Of a stretch of DNA of 21,825 nucleotides, positions 13,664-21,806 are shown in pieces. Within the stretch, counting starts at the first letter, position 1, and each line of letters starts with the position of its first letter. Made by a program: the position numbers and the translations under genes. The notes under the pieces were generated by a model. It was not told the DNA's origin. It did not search any database and saw only the letters and a list, made by a program, of their open reading frames with translations. This stretch comes from Chloroflexi bacterium UBA4730 (lineage in GTDB: Bacteria; Chloroflexota; Limnocylindria; P2-11E): NCBI GenBank assembly GCA_002404155.1, contig DHJC01000059.1:14862-36686 (forward strand). The letters are read 5' to 3'.

Positions 13664-16600
13664 ATCTCGCAGCAGTTCGTCCACCTGCACACTCACAGTG
13701 AGTACAGCCTGCTCGACGGGCTCTCGCGGCTGCGCGACCTGGTCGCGCGCGCGAAGGCGCTCGACATGCCGGCGCTCGCGCTGACCGACCACGGCGCCCT
13801 GTACGGCGCGGTGGACTTTTACACGACCGCGAAGGCCGCGGGGATCAAGCCCATCGTCGGCGTGGAGACCTACATCGCGCGTGGCTCCCGATCCGACCGC
13901 GATGCGAAGGTCGAGGGCCACGGGAAGCCGTTCCACCTCGTGCTCCTGGCCAAGAATTTCACCGGCTACCAGAACCTCGTCTCGCTCGTGACGAGCGCGC
14001 ACCTCGAGGGCTATTACTACCGGCCGCGGATGGACAAGCAGCTCCTCCGCGAGCACAGCGCGGGGCTCATCGCCCTCTCGGCGTGCCTCCAGGGCGAGGT
14101 GTCCCGGGCGCTCCAGGAACAGGGCATCGACGCCGCCTGCGCGGCAGCGGCGGAGCACGCCGCGATCTTTGGAACGGACAACTACTACCTGGAGCTCATG
14201 TCGCACGGCATCCCCGAGCAGGACTCGGTGAACGCCGGGATCCGCGAGGTGAGCCGGCGCACGGGAGTCCCGCTCGTCGTCACGAATGACATCCACTACG
14301 TGCACGCGGAGGACTCCGAGGCGCAAGACATCATGGTCTGCATCCAGAGCGGCAAGACGGTGGACCAGCCGGACCGGCTGAAGATGATCGACCACCCCGA
14401 GCTGTACATGAAGAGCGCCGCGCAGATGGCGGAGCGCTTCCCCGACGACCACGAAGCACTCGAGAACACCCTGCGCATCGCTGACGCCTGCGACCTCGAG
14501 CTGCCGCTGGGCAAGCTCATCCTCCCGCATTTCGAAGTTCCCGCCGGCCTGACCCAGGACCAGCAGCTGCGGAAGCTCGCCGAGGAGGGGATCCCCGCGA
14601 AGTACGGCGCGATGACCCCCGAGCTGACGCAGCGAATGGAGCGCGAGCTCAGCGTCATCGCGAAGATGGGGTACTCGGGCTACATGCTCATCGTCCAGGA
14701 CTTCGTCGCGTTCGCGCAGGCCCGCGGGATCCTCACCGCCGTTCGCGGCTCGGCCGGAGGCTCGCTCGTGAGCTACGCGATCGGCCTCACCGACATCGAT
14801 CCGCTCAAGTACGGGCTCATCTTCGACCGGTTCCTCAACCTCGAGCGGTACACCCAGCCCGACATCGACGTTGATTTCATGGACGATCGGCGCGATGAGG
14901 TGATCGCGTACGTGACCGAGAAGTACGGTTCGGACCACGTGGCCCAGATCGTGACGTTCAACACGATGCTCGCGCGCGCCGCGGTGCGCGACGTCGCGCG
15001 CGTGCTGGGCATGAGCTACGGCGAGGCCGACCGGGTGGCGAAGGTCATCCCGACCGGTCCGACGGCGCCGACGCTCTCGGTGTCGCGGGTCGACGTGCCC
15101 GAGCTCGAACAGCTGGCGCGCGAGCCTGAGGTGTCGCGTCTCATCGACCTTGCCGAGAAGGTCGAGGGACTCGTGCGCTCGACCGGGACGCACGCCGCGG
15201 GCGTGGTCATCACGCGCGATCCCCTCACGACGCTCGTGCCGATCGAACGGCCGAAGGGCAAGGCCGAGGGCTACCAGACGCAGTACGAGGACAAGCAGAT
15301 CGAGAAGCTTGGGCTGCTGAAGTTCGACTTCCTCGGCCTCTCGAACCTCACGATCCTCGACCACGCTCTGAAGCTCATCCAGCGGCAGCGTGGCATCACC
15401 ATCCGCCGAGAGGACATCCCGCTGAGCGACGCGAAGACCTTCGGGCTGCTGGCGTCCGGCGAGACCACCGGCCTGTTCCAGCTCGAGTCGGCGGGGATGC
15501 GGCGGTACATCCAGGCGCTGAAGCCCGACCGCGTCGAGGACGTCATGGCGATGGTCGCGCTCTTCCGCCCGGGCCCGATGGAGTACATCCCGCGGTACAT
15601 CGCGCGGAAGCACGGCCAGGAGGCTGTGACGTACGCGCACCCGTCGCTCGAGCCTGTGCTGCGCTCGACGTACGGCGTGATGGTCTACCAGGAGGACGTG
15701 ATGGCGGTGACGCAGGCGCTCGCCGGCTTCACCCTCGGCGAGGCCGACGTCCTCTGCTACGCGATCCGCAAGAAGATCCGCGAGAAGCTCGACGCGCAGA
15801 AGGAGAAGTTCGTCGCAGGCGCGCTCAAGAACGGCGTTTCGCCGGGGATCATCGAGACGGTCTGGAAGGACTTCGAGCCGTTCGCCCAGTACGGCTTCAA
15901 CCGCGCGCACGCCGCGATCTACGGCATCATCGCGTACCACACGGCGTACCTCAAGGCGAACTACACGGCGGAGTACATGACCGCGGTGCTGTCGTCGGAC
16001 ATGGGGGACTCAGAACGCGTCGCGATCGCGATCGCCGAGTGCCGGCGGATGGGGATCCCGGTGATGCCGCCGGACGTGAACGTCTCGCGGTTCGACTTCG
16101 TCGTGAGCGGCCAGGAGATCCGCTTCGGCCTCGGCGCGATCAAGAACGTGGGCGAGGGCGCGATCGAGAACATCGTCGCCGCGCGCGAGGCCGGCGGGCC
16201 ATTCCGCTCGCTCGAGGACCTCTGCGGGCGCATCGACCTGCAGCGCAACAACAAGCGCGTGCTCGAGTCGCTCATCAAGGCGGGCGCGTGCGACGCGTTC
16301 GGACCGCGCCTGGCGCAGCTGACCCGGCTGGACGCGGCCCTTGCGACTGGCCAGCGCGAGCAGAAGGACCGGGCGAGCGGGCAGGTGTCGTTGTTCGATC
16401 TCGCCGCTGAACCGTCGATCGCCGCCCCGACCACGGGTCCCGAGGCGTCGCGCAAGGAGCTGCTCGGGTGGGAGAAGGAGCTGCTGGGCATCTACGTCTC
16501 CGACCATCCGCTCACCGACATCGCGCAGCGCATCGGCGACGTGCCGGGGATCGTCTACCTCGCGGAGCTCAAAGAGGTGACGGACGAGCTCGTGACGATC

Positions 16601-17236
16601 GTGTGCGTCGTCACGAGCGCCCGGAAGCACATCACGATGAAGAACAAAGCGCTCATGCTCTTCGCGCAGGTCGAGGATCTCACCGGCTCGTCCGAGGTGA
16701 CGGTGTTCCCGCGTACGTACGAGCAGACGGCGGGCGTATGGAACGCCGACGAGATCGTGCTGCTGCTTGCCCGCGTCGAGCAGCGGGACGAGACGCCCAA
16801 GCTCCTGTGCGAGCACGCGGTCCCGTTCACCGAGGCCGGGATCGCCGAGATCATCCGGGTCGCCGATGAGCGGCGGGTATCGCTCGCGAAGAAGCGGCAG
16901 TTCACGGAGCGGGCGGCCGCCTCCGTGAACGGGACCGGCAATGGCGGGAATGGCAACGGCCACGGGTCCGCGGGCGGCGACGTGGTCATCCGTTTCCGGG
17001 AGGCACTCGATTACGACCGTTCGATCGCCGTGTTCCAGCGGATCCAGCACGTGCTCGCGCGCTACGGCGGCCCGCTTCCGGTCTACCTCGAGCTCCCGCG
17101 CGCGGGGAGCGGGATGCGGCGTGTGGCCACGACGTTCCGGGCGCGCGCCGCGGACGAGCTCTCGCGCGAGATCGACGCCGCGGTCGGCGCGGGCGTCGTC
17201 GACGTGGTGCTGCCGGAGGCCCGCGTCAGCTCCTGA
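13664..17236 (+). CDS. dnaE: DNA polymerase III alpha subunit
   Basis: This is the replicative polymerase, 1190 aa from the proposed start. The PHP domain comes first (VHLHTHSEYSLLDG at residues 6-19, then ALTDHGALYG). The polymerase palm has PDIDVDF with Asp400, Asp402 and Asp404, and FDFLGL with Asp555. Later come the helix-hairpin-helix region, a beta-clamp motif QVSLFDL (907-913), an OB fold (about 960-1070) and, after a Gly/Asn-rich linker, a short C-terminal domain. No ATG, GTG or TTG lies between the in-frame TAA at 13640 and ATG 13766, and starting at that ATG would remove the first PHP metal motif HxH. ATC 13664 has a good ribosome site; CTG 13643 is the alternative. Confidence 0.97.
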   Translation: MSQQFVHLHTHSEYSLLDGLSRLRDLVARAKALDMPALALTDHGALYGAVDFYTTAKAAGIKPIVGVETYIARGSRSDRDAKVEGHGKPFHLVLLAKNFTGYQNLVSLVTSAHLEGYYYRPRMDKQLLREHSAGLIALSACLQGEVSRALQEQGIDAACAAAAEHAAIFGTDNYYLELMSHGIPEQDSVNAGIREVSRRTGVPLVVTNDIHYVHAEDSEAQDIMVCIQSGKTVDQPDRLKMIDHPELYMKSAAQMAERFPDDHEALENTLRIADACDLELPLGKLILPHFEVPAGLTQDQQLRKLAEEGIPAKYGAMTPELTQRMERELSVIAKMGYSGYMLIVQDFVAFAQARGILTAVRGSAGGSLVSYAIGLTDIDPLKYGLIFDRFLNLERYTQPDIDVDFMDDRRDEVIAYVTEKYGSDHVAQIVTFNTMLARAAVRDVARVLGMSYGEADRVAKVIPTGPTAPTLSVSRVDVPELEQLAREPEVSRLIDLAEKVEGLVRSTGTHAAGVVITRDPLTTLVPIERPKGKAEGYQTQYEDKQIEKLGLLKFDFLGLSNLTILDHALKLIQRQRGITIRREDIPLSDAKTFGLLASGETTGLFQLESAGMRRYIQALKPDRVEDVMAMVALFRPGPMEYIPRYIARKHGQEAVTYAHPSLEPVLRSTYGVMVYQEDVMAVTQALAGFTLGEADVLCYAIRKKIREKLDAQKEKFVAGALKNGVSPGIIETVWKDFEPFAQYGFNRAHAAIYGIIAYHTAYLKANYTAEYMTAVLSSDMGDSERVAIAIAECRRMGIPVMPPDVNVSRFDFVVSGQEIRFGLGAIKNVGEGAIENIVAAREAGGPFRSLEDLCGRIDLQRNNKRVLESLIKAGACDAFGPRLAQLTRLDAALATGQREQKDRASGQVSLFDLAAEPSIAAPTTGPEASRKELLGWEKELLGIYVSDHPLTDIAQRIGDVPGIVYLAELKEVTDELVTIVCVVTSARKHITMKNKALMLFAQVEDLTGSSEVTVFPRTYEQTAGVWNADEIVLLLARVEQRDETPKLLCEHAVPFTEAGIAEIIRVADERRVSLAKKRQFTERAAASVNGTGNGGNGNGHGSAGGDVVIRFREALDYDRSIAVFQRIQHVLARYGGPLPVYLELPRAGSGMRRVATTFRARAADELSREIDAAVGAGVVDVVLPEARVSS

Positions 17237-17322
17237 GCCCGACCGTTGGTGCTGTGGCCTGCTACGTGCGATGTGCTCTGGCGGTGGGATCGTTGCGCGC
17301 GCCGACCGGATCCTAGGCAGGT

Positions 17323-18918
17323 ATGCCCGAGCGCATCCGGATCCTTCACGGCATCACGGCGGCGATGCTCCGCATCCTCGAGCTCGATCGCCTGCTTCCC
17401 GAGATCGTGCGATCGGCGACGCTGCTCGAGTCAGCGGACGCCGCCTCGGTCATGCTCCTCGACGACGACGGTGAAGCGCTCCGGATCGTTGCGCATCACG
17501 GGCTGAGCGACGAGTACGCCGACGCGCAGCGCATCCCGATCGAGCGTGCCAGATCGATCTACTGGGGATCCGACACCCATGTCGAGATCGACCTCGAGAA
17601 GGCCCCGGCCGGAGACCCGGCGCTCATCCAGCGCGAGGGCCTCATGCGGGTCGTCGCGATGCCGCTCGTGCACGAAGGTGCGCTGATCGGCGGCATCAAC
17701 GTGTACACCCGTGACCGCGAGCGGCGCTTTGACGAGATCGACCTCGACATCCTCCACATCCTTGCCGCCCAGGCATCGATCGCCATCACGAACGCGCGCC
17801 TGTACGACGCCGAGCGCCAGGCCCGCCGGCTGCAGGAATCCCTGCTCGAGTCGCTCGGCGACGGCGTGATCATCGCCTTCCCCGATGGACCGCTTCGGAT
17901 GAATCGCGCGGCGCGCGAGGCCCTCGGCGTCGACGAGGGTGACCGGCCGGACCGCGCCGAGTTCCGCCAGGGCTTCGAGCTCCGGACCGAGGATGGCGCG
18001 CTCGTCGCGGAGGGCGAGACGCCGATGGATCGCGCGCTGCGCGGTCAATCGACGAGCGGCGTGTACGTGCAGCGCGATCTCGGGCGCGGCGTCGAGGGTG
18101 CGTACCGCATGGTCGCGGCGCCCGTGCCCGGTGCCAACGGGACCGTCGTCGGAGGGATCCTCTCGATGCACGATCTCACGGAGCAGCGCGAGGCCGAACG
18201 GCAGAAGGACGAGTTCCTTGCGATCGTCTCGCACGAGCTGAAGACCCCGCTCACGCCGCTGAAGGCGCTGGCCCAGCTGCTGCGGCTGCGGTTACGACGG
18301 CATCGCGAGGACGGTCGCCCCCTCGACCTCGAGTCGCTGGATGGGAACCTGCGGACCATCGAGCGCCAGGTCGATCGGATGGCCGGGCTGGTGAACGACC
18401 TCCTCGAGGTGTCGCGCGCCGGACAGGGGCGGTTCGAGCTGCACGCGGACGAGTTCGATCTGGTGCCCGTCGTGCGAGAGGTCGTGCAACGCTATGACGA
18501 GATCACTGCCGAGGACGGCCGCTATCGCTTCTCGGTCGATGCCCCGGATTCGTTCGTGATCACCGGCGACGCGATGCGGATCGAGCAGGCCGTCACGAAT
18601 CTCGTCGGAAACGCGGTGAAGTACTCGCCCGCCGGCGGCGAGGTGCGGGTGGCCGTGCAGCCGCGCGATAGCGGCATGGTCGCGATCATCGTCGCCGACG
18701 AGGGCATCGGTATCTCTGCGGACGAGCTGCCGAGTCTCGGGCGTCCGTTCGCACGGGGATCCCGCCGCGCGCGCACGTTCAGCGGCGTGGGGATCGGGCT
18801 CTACCTGGCGCGACTCGTCGCCGAAGGGCACGGCGGGTCGCTCGTGCTCGAGAGTCCGGGAGAGGACCAAGGGACGACGGTGACGATCCAGCTGCCGCGC
18901 GAGGCGACGCCGAGCTAG
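17323..18918 (+). CDS. GAF-PAS sensor histidine kinase
   Basis: The 531-aa cytoplasmic kinase has a GAF domain at about residues 15-160 and a PAS-like domain at about 170-290. A HisKA dimerisation helix follows, with phospho-acceptor His304 in SHELKTPLTPLKAL, then a HATPase_c domain. The ATPase boxes are NLVGNAVKYS (N), DEGIGIS (G1) and GVGIGLYLA (G2), all intact. No membrane helix or signal peptide is seen, so it probably senses an internal ligand. No response regulator follows it. A stand-alone receiver protein is encoded 1.2 kb away on the other strand and is a possible partner, without direct support. The 86-bp gap upstream shows no promoter that I can name. The gene ends 5 bp from the tRNA, which points toward it. 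Confidence 0.95.
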   Translation: MPERIRILHGITAAMLRILELDRLLPEIVRSATLLESADAASVMLLDDDGEALRIVAHHGLSDEYADAQRIPIERARSIYWGSDTHVEIDLEKAPAGDPALIQREGLMRVVAMPLVHEGALIGGINVYTRDRERRFDEIDLDILHILAAQASIAITNARLYDAERQARRLQESLLESLGDGVIIAFPDGPLRMNRAAREALGVDEGDRPDRAEFRQGFELRTEDGALVAEGETPMDRALRGQSTSGVYVQRDLGRGVEGAYRMVAAPVPGANGTVVGGILSMHDLTEQREAERQKDEFLAIVSHELKTPLTPLKALAQLLRLRLRRHREDGRPLDLESLDGNLRTIERQVDRMAGLVNDLLEVSRAGQGRFELHADEFDLVPVVREVVQRYDEITAEDGRYRFSVDAPDSFVITGDAMRIEQAVTNLVGNAVKYSPAGGEVRVAVQPRDSGMVAIIVADEGIGISADELPSLGRPFARGSRRARTFSGVGIGLYLARLVAEGHGGSLVLESPGEDQGTTVTIQLPREATPS

Positions 18919-18923
18919 TCGGT

Positions 18924-19008
18924 ACCGGAGGAGGGACTCGAACCCTCACGGACCTTGCGGCCCAATGGATCTTGAATCCATCGCGTATCGCCATTTCGCC
19001 ACTCCGGC
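18924..19008 (-). tRNA. tRNA-Leu (anticodon CAA)
   Basis: The 85-nt minus-strand sequence folds into a cloverleaf. The acceptor GCCGGAG pairs with CTCCGGT (one G-U pair). The anticodon arm is ATGGA-TTCAAGA-TCCAT with anticodon CAA (18974-18972). It has a long variable arm, as in class II tRNAs, and a T arm GAGGG-TTCGAGT-CCCTC. CCA is not encoded. It reads UUG codons. Confidence 0.96.
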
Positions 19009-19020
19009 GTTTCTGAAGCG

Positions 19021-19026
19021 AGTTTA
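19021..19026 (-). promoter_or_regulatory. -10 element TAAACT of tRNA-Leu
   Basis: TAAACT on the minus strand lies 12 nt before the mature 5' end of the tRNA, a suitable distance for a short 5' leader removed by RNase P. It is the same box found before the 8428 gene and dnaE. Confidence 0.5.
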
Positions 19027-19061
19027 TCCGAGGCCGCGCCAGATACGCCTCCCAGGTTCCT

Positions 19062-19283
19062 TCATTTCCGGTCGAGCCGAGGAGACGCTGGGTCCGCGTA
19101 TATCCTCGGACGCAGTGCCAGGCTCGCGTGCGTCCCGTACTTCAGCTCGTCTAACGGATTCGGCCGGTCCGTCGGTTGCGATCTCGAGATCGCGCCGTCG
19201 ATCGCGGCCACGCGCTTGAGCACGGCCTGCAGCCAGACGAGGTGCGCCGGCTCGCCGAGTGGAACGACACGTTCAGACGTCCG
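19062..19283 (-). other. 73-codon open stretch in frame after the IMPase stop
   Basis: Immediately after the TGA of the inositol-monophosphatase-family gene the same frame stays open for 73 codons, to TGA 19064-19062. The first two thirds look protein-like, with GC-rich third positions: VVPLGEPAHLVWLQAVLK then RVAAIDGAIS. Later codons include TTA and ATA, which are rare in this DNA. There is no ATG, GTG or TTG near its beginning, and I do not recognise the peptide. It may be a gene remnant, an uncoupled small protein with an unusual start, a read-through tail, or noncoding sequence. Apart from it, the 275-bp gap between the tRNA and the IMPase holds only the tRNA promoter. Confidence 0.3.
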
Positions 19284-20096
19284 TCAGGCTCCGCGAGTGG
19301 GCCGCACCAATGACGGGATCTTTGTGAAGAGGTCACGCACGACCTTGGGATTCCCGATCGCGACCTGCGGCTCGTCCCACGCCGCGTCCTGTCCCGTCTT
19401 CAGCGAGCGCACCACCGCACCGGCCTCCCGCGCGATGAGCTGCGCCGCCGCGATGTCCCATGGCGACAGCGCTTCGTGGACGAACAGATCGAGCTTGCCG
19501 CACGCGACGTAGCAGATCTCGAGCGCCGCCGAGCCGATCACCCGCAGCCGCGCGACCGTCCCGTTCAGCTGCGCGAACCGCGAGTCCTGTCGTGACGCGG
19601 CCTTGAACCCGAGGCTCGTCACGGCGAACGCGTCGCTCGCCCGCGACACCCCCGACACCGTGACTTTCGTGCCGTTGAGGGTCGTCCCGCCGCCCTCGTG
19701 CGCGACGAAGAGCTCGCCCGTCCGCGGCGCATGGACCGCGGCCGCGCGCACCGTGCCGTCCTCCACGTAGCCGATCGCGACGCAATAGAACGGGATACCC
19801 CGTGAGAAGTTGAGCGTGCCGTCGAGGGGATCGACGACCCACAGCCGCTCGGCGGTCCGCAGCTTCCGGTCGGCGCTCTCCTCCGCGAGGATCGGGATGC
19901 TCTTGTCGTGCGCGCGCAACCGTTTGAGGATCTCCGTCTCGGCGGCATGATCCGCGGCGGTGGCGAAGTTGGCGCGGCCCCGCTTCCGAGTGACGATGGC
20001 GGTGTCGTCGACGTTGATCCGCTCGCCGACGGCGCGCGCGGTCTGGGCGGCGAGCTGCGCGAGGGCGGCGTAGCGGCCGGCCGCCGCGCGCGGCAT
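19284..20096 (-). CDS. Inositol monophosphatase family protein (SuhB-like)
   Basis: The 270-aa product is a Mg-dependent, Li-sensitive-type sugar phosphatase. The metal sites are present: ILAEES, WVVDPLDGTLNF, and WDIAAAQLIAREAGAVV near the C-terminus. Substrates in the family include inositol-1-phosphate, histidinol phosphate, fructose-1,6-bisphosphate and PAP. Nothing here selects one. The ATG overlaps the stop of the receiver gene by 1 nt (TGATG), so the two are translationally coupled. Confidence 0.93.
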   Translation of the reverse strand: MPRAAAGRYAALAQLAAQTARAVGERINVDDTAIVTRKRGRANFATAADHAAETEILKRLRAHDKSIPILAEESADRKLRTAERLWVVDPLDGTLNFSRGIPFYCVAIGYVEDGTVRAAAVHAPRTGELFVAHEGGGTTLNGTKVTVSGVSRASDAFAVTSLGFKAASRQDSRFAQLNGTVARLRVIGSAALEICYVACGKLDLFVHEALSPWDIAAAQLIAREAGAVVRSLKTGQDAAWDEPQVAIGNPKVVRDLFTKIPSLVRPTRGA

Positions 20097-20491
20097 CAGG
20101 CGGCCGGCGGGCAGATCGCGCGGACCCGGTCGAGGACGTCGTTGAGCTCGAAGGGTTTCGCGATGACGTCGGTGATGCCCCGCCGCAGGAAGTCCTCGGC
20201 GAAGTGGTCGACCGCGGCGCTGATGAAGAGCACCGGCAGCGTCGCGGTCGCCGCATCGGCCCGAATCCGGTCGTACACCTCGAAGCCGCTCAAACCCGGC
20301 ATCATGATGTCGAGGATGAGGAGGTCGGGGTGGCCATCGCGCGCGCCATCCAAGGCTTTCCGACCATCTGCCACGACGACCGCTTGGTAACCCGGCTGGT
20401 CGTTGATCGCATCACGGAGCAGGACGGCGATGGGCTCATCGTCCTCTCCGATCACCACGCGCTTGGCCGGTCCGTTCAACGGGTCGGGCAT
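20096..20491 (-). CDS. Stand-alone response-regulator receiver domain
   Basis: The product is a 131-aa CheY-like domain with no output module. The acidic pocket is EDDE (residues 16-19). The phospho-acceptor is Asp61 in LLILDIMMPG, the switch Ser is residue 91 in FISA, and the conserved Lys is residue 112 in IAKPFE. ATG 20491 was chosen because the sequence before it in frame is Arg-rich shadow of the divergent sigma gene. It is the first gene of a two-gene unit with the IMPase. It may relay phosphate or act by binding a partner. Confidence 0.92.
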   Translation of the reverse strand: MPDPLNGPAKRVVIGEDDEPIAVLLRDAINDQPGYQAVVVADGRKALDGARDGHPDLLILDIMMPGLSGFEVYDRIRADAATATLPVLFISAAVDHFAEDFLRRGITDVIAKPFELNDVLDRVRAICPPAA

Positions 20492-20500
20492 CCGGTCGCG

Positions 20501-20510
20501 AGGATATCCC
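20501..20510. promoter_or_regulatory. Palindromic two-way -10 core
   Basis: The 26-bp gap between divergent start codons contains GGATATCC (20502-20509). Read rightward it gives TATCCC, 7 nt before GTG 20518. Read leftward it gives TATCCT, 9 nt before ATG 20491. One symmetric element could therefore serve two near-leaderless promoters. There is no room for separate -35 elements outside the genes. Confidence 0.45.
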
Positions 20511-20517
20511 AGATCAG

Positions 20518-21090
20518 GTGATGGATGATCTCGATCGCGCGCGGCGCGGCGATGTGCGCGCATTCGATTCGCTCGCGCGAGCCCATGAGCGGGCCCTGTA
20601 CTCACACGTCGCGCGCATCCTCGGTCCCGGTGCCGATGCGGAGGACGTCGCGCAGGACGCCCTCGTGTCCGCGTGGCGCTCACTGCCGGGCTTCGAGGGC
20701 ACGTCGTTCAAGGCGTGGCTGTTCCGTATCGCGCGCAATCGCGCCATCGACGTGATCCGGACCCAGAAACGAAGAGGCGAGCTACCGCTGGACCCGCCCG
20801 ACGACGGAGACGGTGACCCTGGCTGGGCGGAGCCCGCTGCGGGTGGCCTGGAGCTCACGGACATCGCTGCCGGCCACGAGGCGCTCGCCGCGGTCGAGGC
20901 CGCTCTCGCGCTCGTGCCGGTCGAGCAACGCGATGCGCTCCTCCTCCGCGATGTCGAAGGGTTCAGCTACGAGGAGATCGCCTCGATCACCGTCGCTGAG
21001 ATCGGCACCGTGAAGTCCCGCATCCACCGCGCCCGGGTCACCGTCCGCAACGAGCTGGTCGCCAAGGGCTGGCGGGGGAGCGCGGGATGA
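20518..21090 (+). CDS. ECF-type RNA polymerase sigma factor
   Basis: The 190-aa product has sigma region 2 at about residues 12-80, with ADAEDVAQDALVSAWRSLP and FKAWLFRIARNRAIDVIR. A Pro/Asp/Gly-rich linker follows, then region 4 at about 120-185 with LLLRDVEGFSYEEIA and TVKSRIHRARVTVRNEL. This two-domain layout is the extracytoplasmic-function class. Tandem GTG 20518 and ATG 20521 are both in frame. The anti-sigma gene follows after 31 bp, so the pair probably responds to an envelope or redox signal. Confidence 0.96.
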   Translation: MMDDLDRARRGDVRAFDSLARAHERALYSHVARILGPGADAEDVAQDALVSAWRSLPGFEGTSFKAWLFRIARNRAIDVIRTQKRRGELPLDPPDDGDGDPGWAEPAAGGLELTDIAAGHEALAAVEAALALVPVEQRDALLLRDVEGFSYEEIASITVAEIGTVKSRIHRARVTVRNELVAKGWRGSAG

Positions 21091-21092
21091 CG

Positions 21093-21118
21093 GGAACCTT
21101 CCTCGCTTCGGGGACGTT
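21093..21118 (+). promoter_or_regulatory. ECF-type promoter candidate before the anti-sigma gene
   Basis: GGAAC (21093-21097) and CGTT (21115-21118) are separated by 17 nt, like the -35 and -10 elements of many group IV sigma factors. It fills the gap between the sigma and anti-sigma genes. The -10 is only 3 nt before ATG 21122, so a message from here may use the second in-frame ATG at 21131. It may also be chance. Confidence 0.35.
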
Positions 21119-21121
21119 CAG

Positions 21122-21787
21122 ATGAGTGGGATGACCGAACACCCGGAGCTGCTCCTGTCCGCCTACCTGGACGACGCGCTCGCCCAGGGCGAGCACGACC
21201 TCGTCTCCGCGCACCTGGACGGCTGCGCCAGCTGCCAAGGACGGGTCGCCGAGCTGCGGGCGACCAGCCGGCTGATCGGCGCGCTGCCCCAGCTCGCGCC
21301 GCGTCGGTCACTCGTGCCACGGCTCGATCGCCCACCGGTCTGGCTGCGGCCACTGCGACTGCTCGGCGCGATGAGCAGCGGGCTCTTCGTCTTCTTGTTC
21401 CTCGCGTCCGCCGTGATCAACACCGGCGGCAGCCTCGGCGGCGGGACGACCACCGCGGAGCGCCTCGCGGAGAAGGGCCAATTCGGCGCGGCGGTGAACG
21501 CCCTCGCGTCGGACGCCGCGAGCAAGTCCATTGCGACTCCGGTGCCAGCGGCCGCGCCGGCCGCGGGTGGCGCGGCCCCGTCGTCGCCGCTCGATGCCGC
21601 TCGCGCTGCGAATCCGGCATCGCCGACGCCGGTCGCGCGCGTGGATACCCCGGGCGCGGCCGCGAGCGCGACGGCCACCGTGACCGACCAGCCGCCGTTC
21701 GGACCGCCGCCGCTCGTGTTCCTCGGGCTGGCGCTCCTGTGCGCGGTCGCCGCGCTCGTGGCGCACCGGAGGCTTCGCCGCAGCTAG
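21122..21787 (+). CDS. Zinc-type anti-sigma factor, membrane-bound
   Basis: The 221-aa product begins with an anti-sigma domain carrying the ZAS motif His31-x3-Cys35-x2-Cys38 (HLDGCASC). A transmembrane helix lies at about residues 80-100. A long Ala/Pro/Ser/Thr-rich segment (about 103-193) follows, then a second helix (about 195-214) and the basic end HRRLRRS. With two helices the Ala/Pro-rich part would be outside and both ends inside. It should hold the upstream ECF sigma factor inactive at the membrane until a signal arrives. The ZAS motif and gene order make the role secure; the signal is not evident. Confidence 0.92.
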   Translation: MSGMTEHPELLLSAYLDDALAQGEHDLVSAHLDGCASCQGRVAELRATSRLIGALPQLAPRRSLVPRLDRPPVWLRPLRLLGAMSSGLFVFLFLASAVINTGGSLGGGTTTAERLAEKGQFGAAVNALASDAASKSIATPVPAAAPAAGGAAPSSPLDAARAANPASPTPVARVDTPGAAASATATVTDQPPFGPPPLVFLGLALLCAVAALVAHRRLRRS

Positions 21788-21806
21788 CTGAGCTGCCCAT
21801 AGAGGT

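Noticed and set aside
13553..15940. The epimerase reading frame stays open upstream on the minus strand for almost 2.4 kb, across dnaE
   Set aside because: It is the antisense shadow of dnaE. The translation is a low-complexity Arg/Leu/Asp/Val/His mixture, and the real epimerase begins at GTG/ATG 13552/13549 behind a TAGACT box.
17237..17322. Promoter for the histidine kinase
   Set aside because: TAGGCA and TACGTG resemble -10 boxes only loosely and have poor spacing, so none is called.
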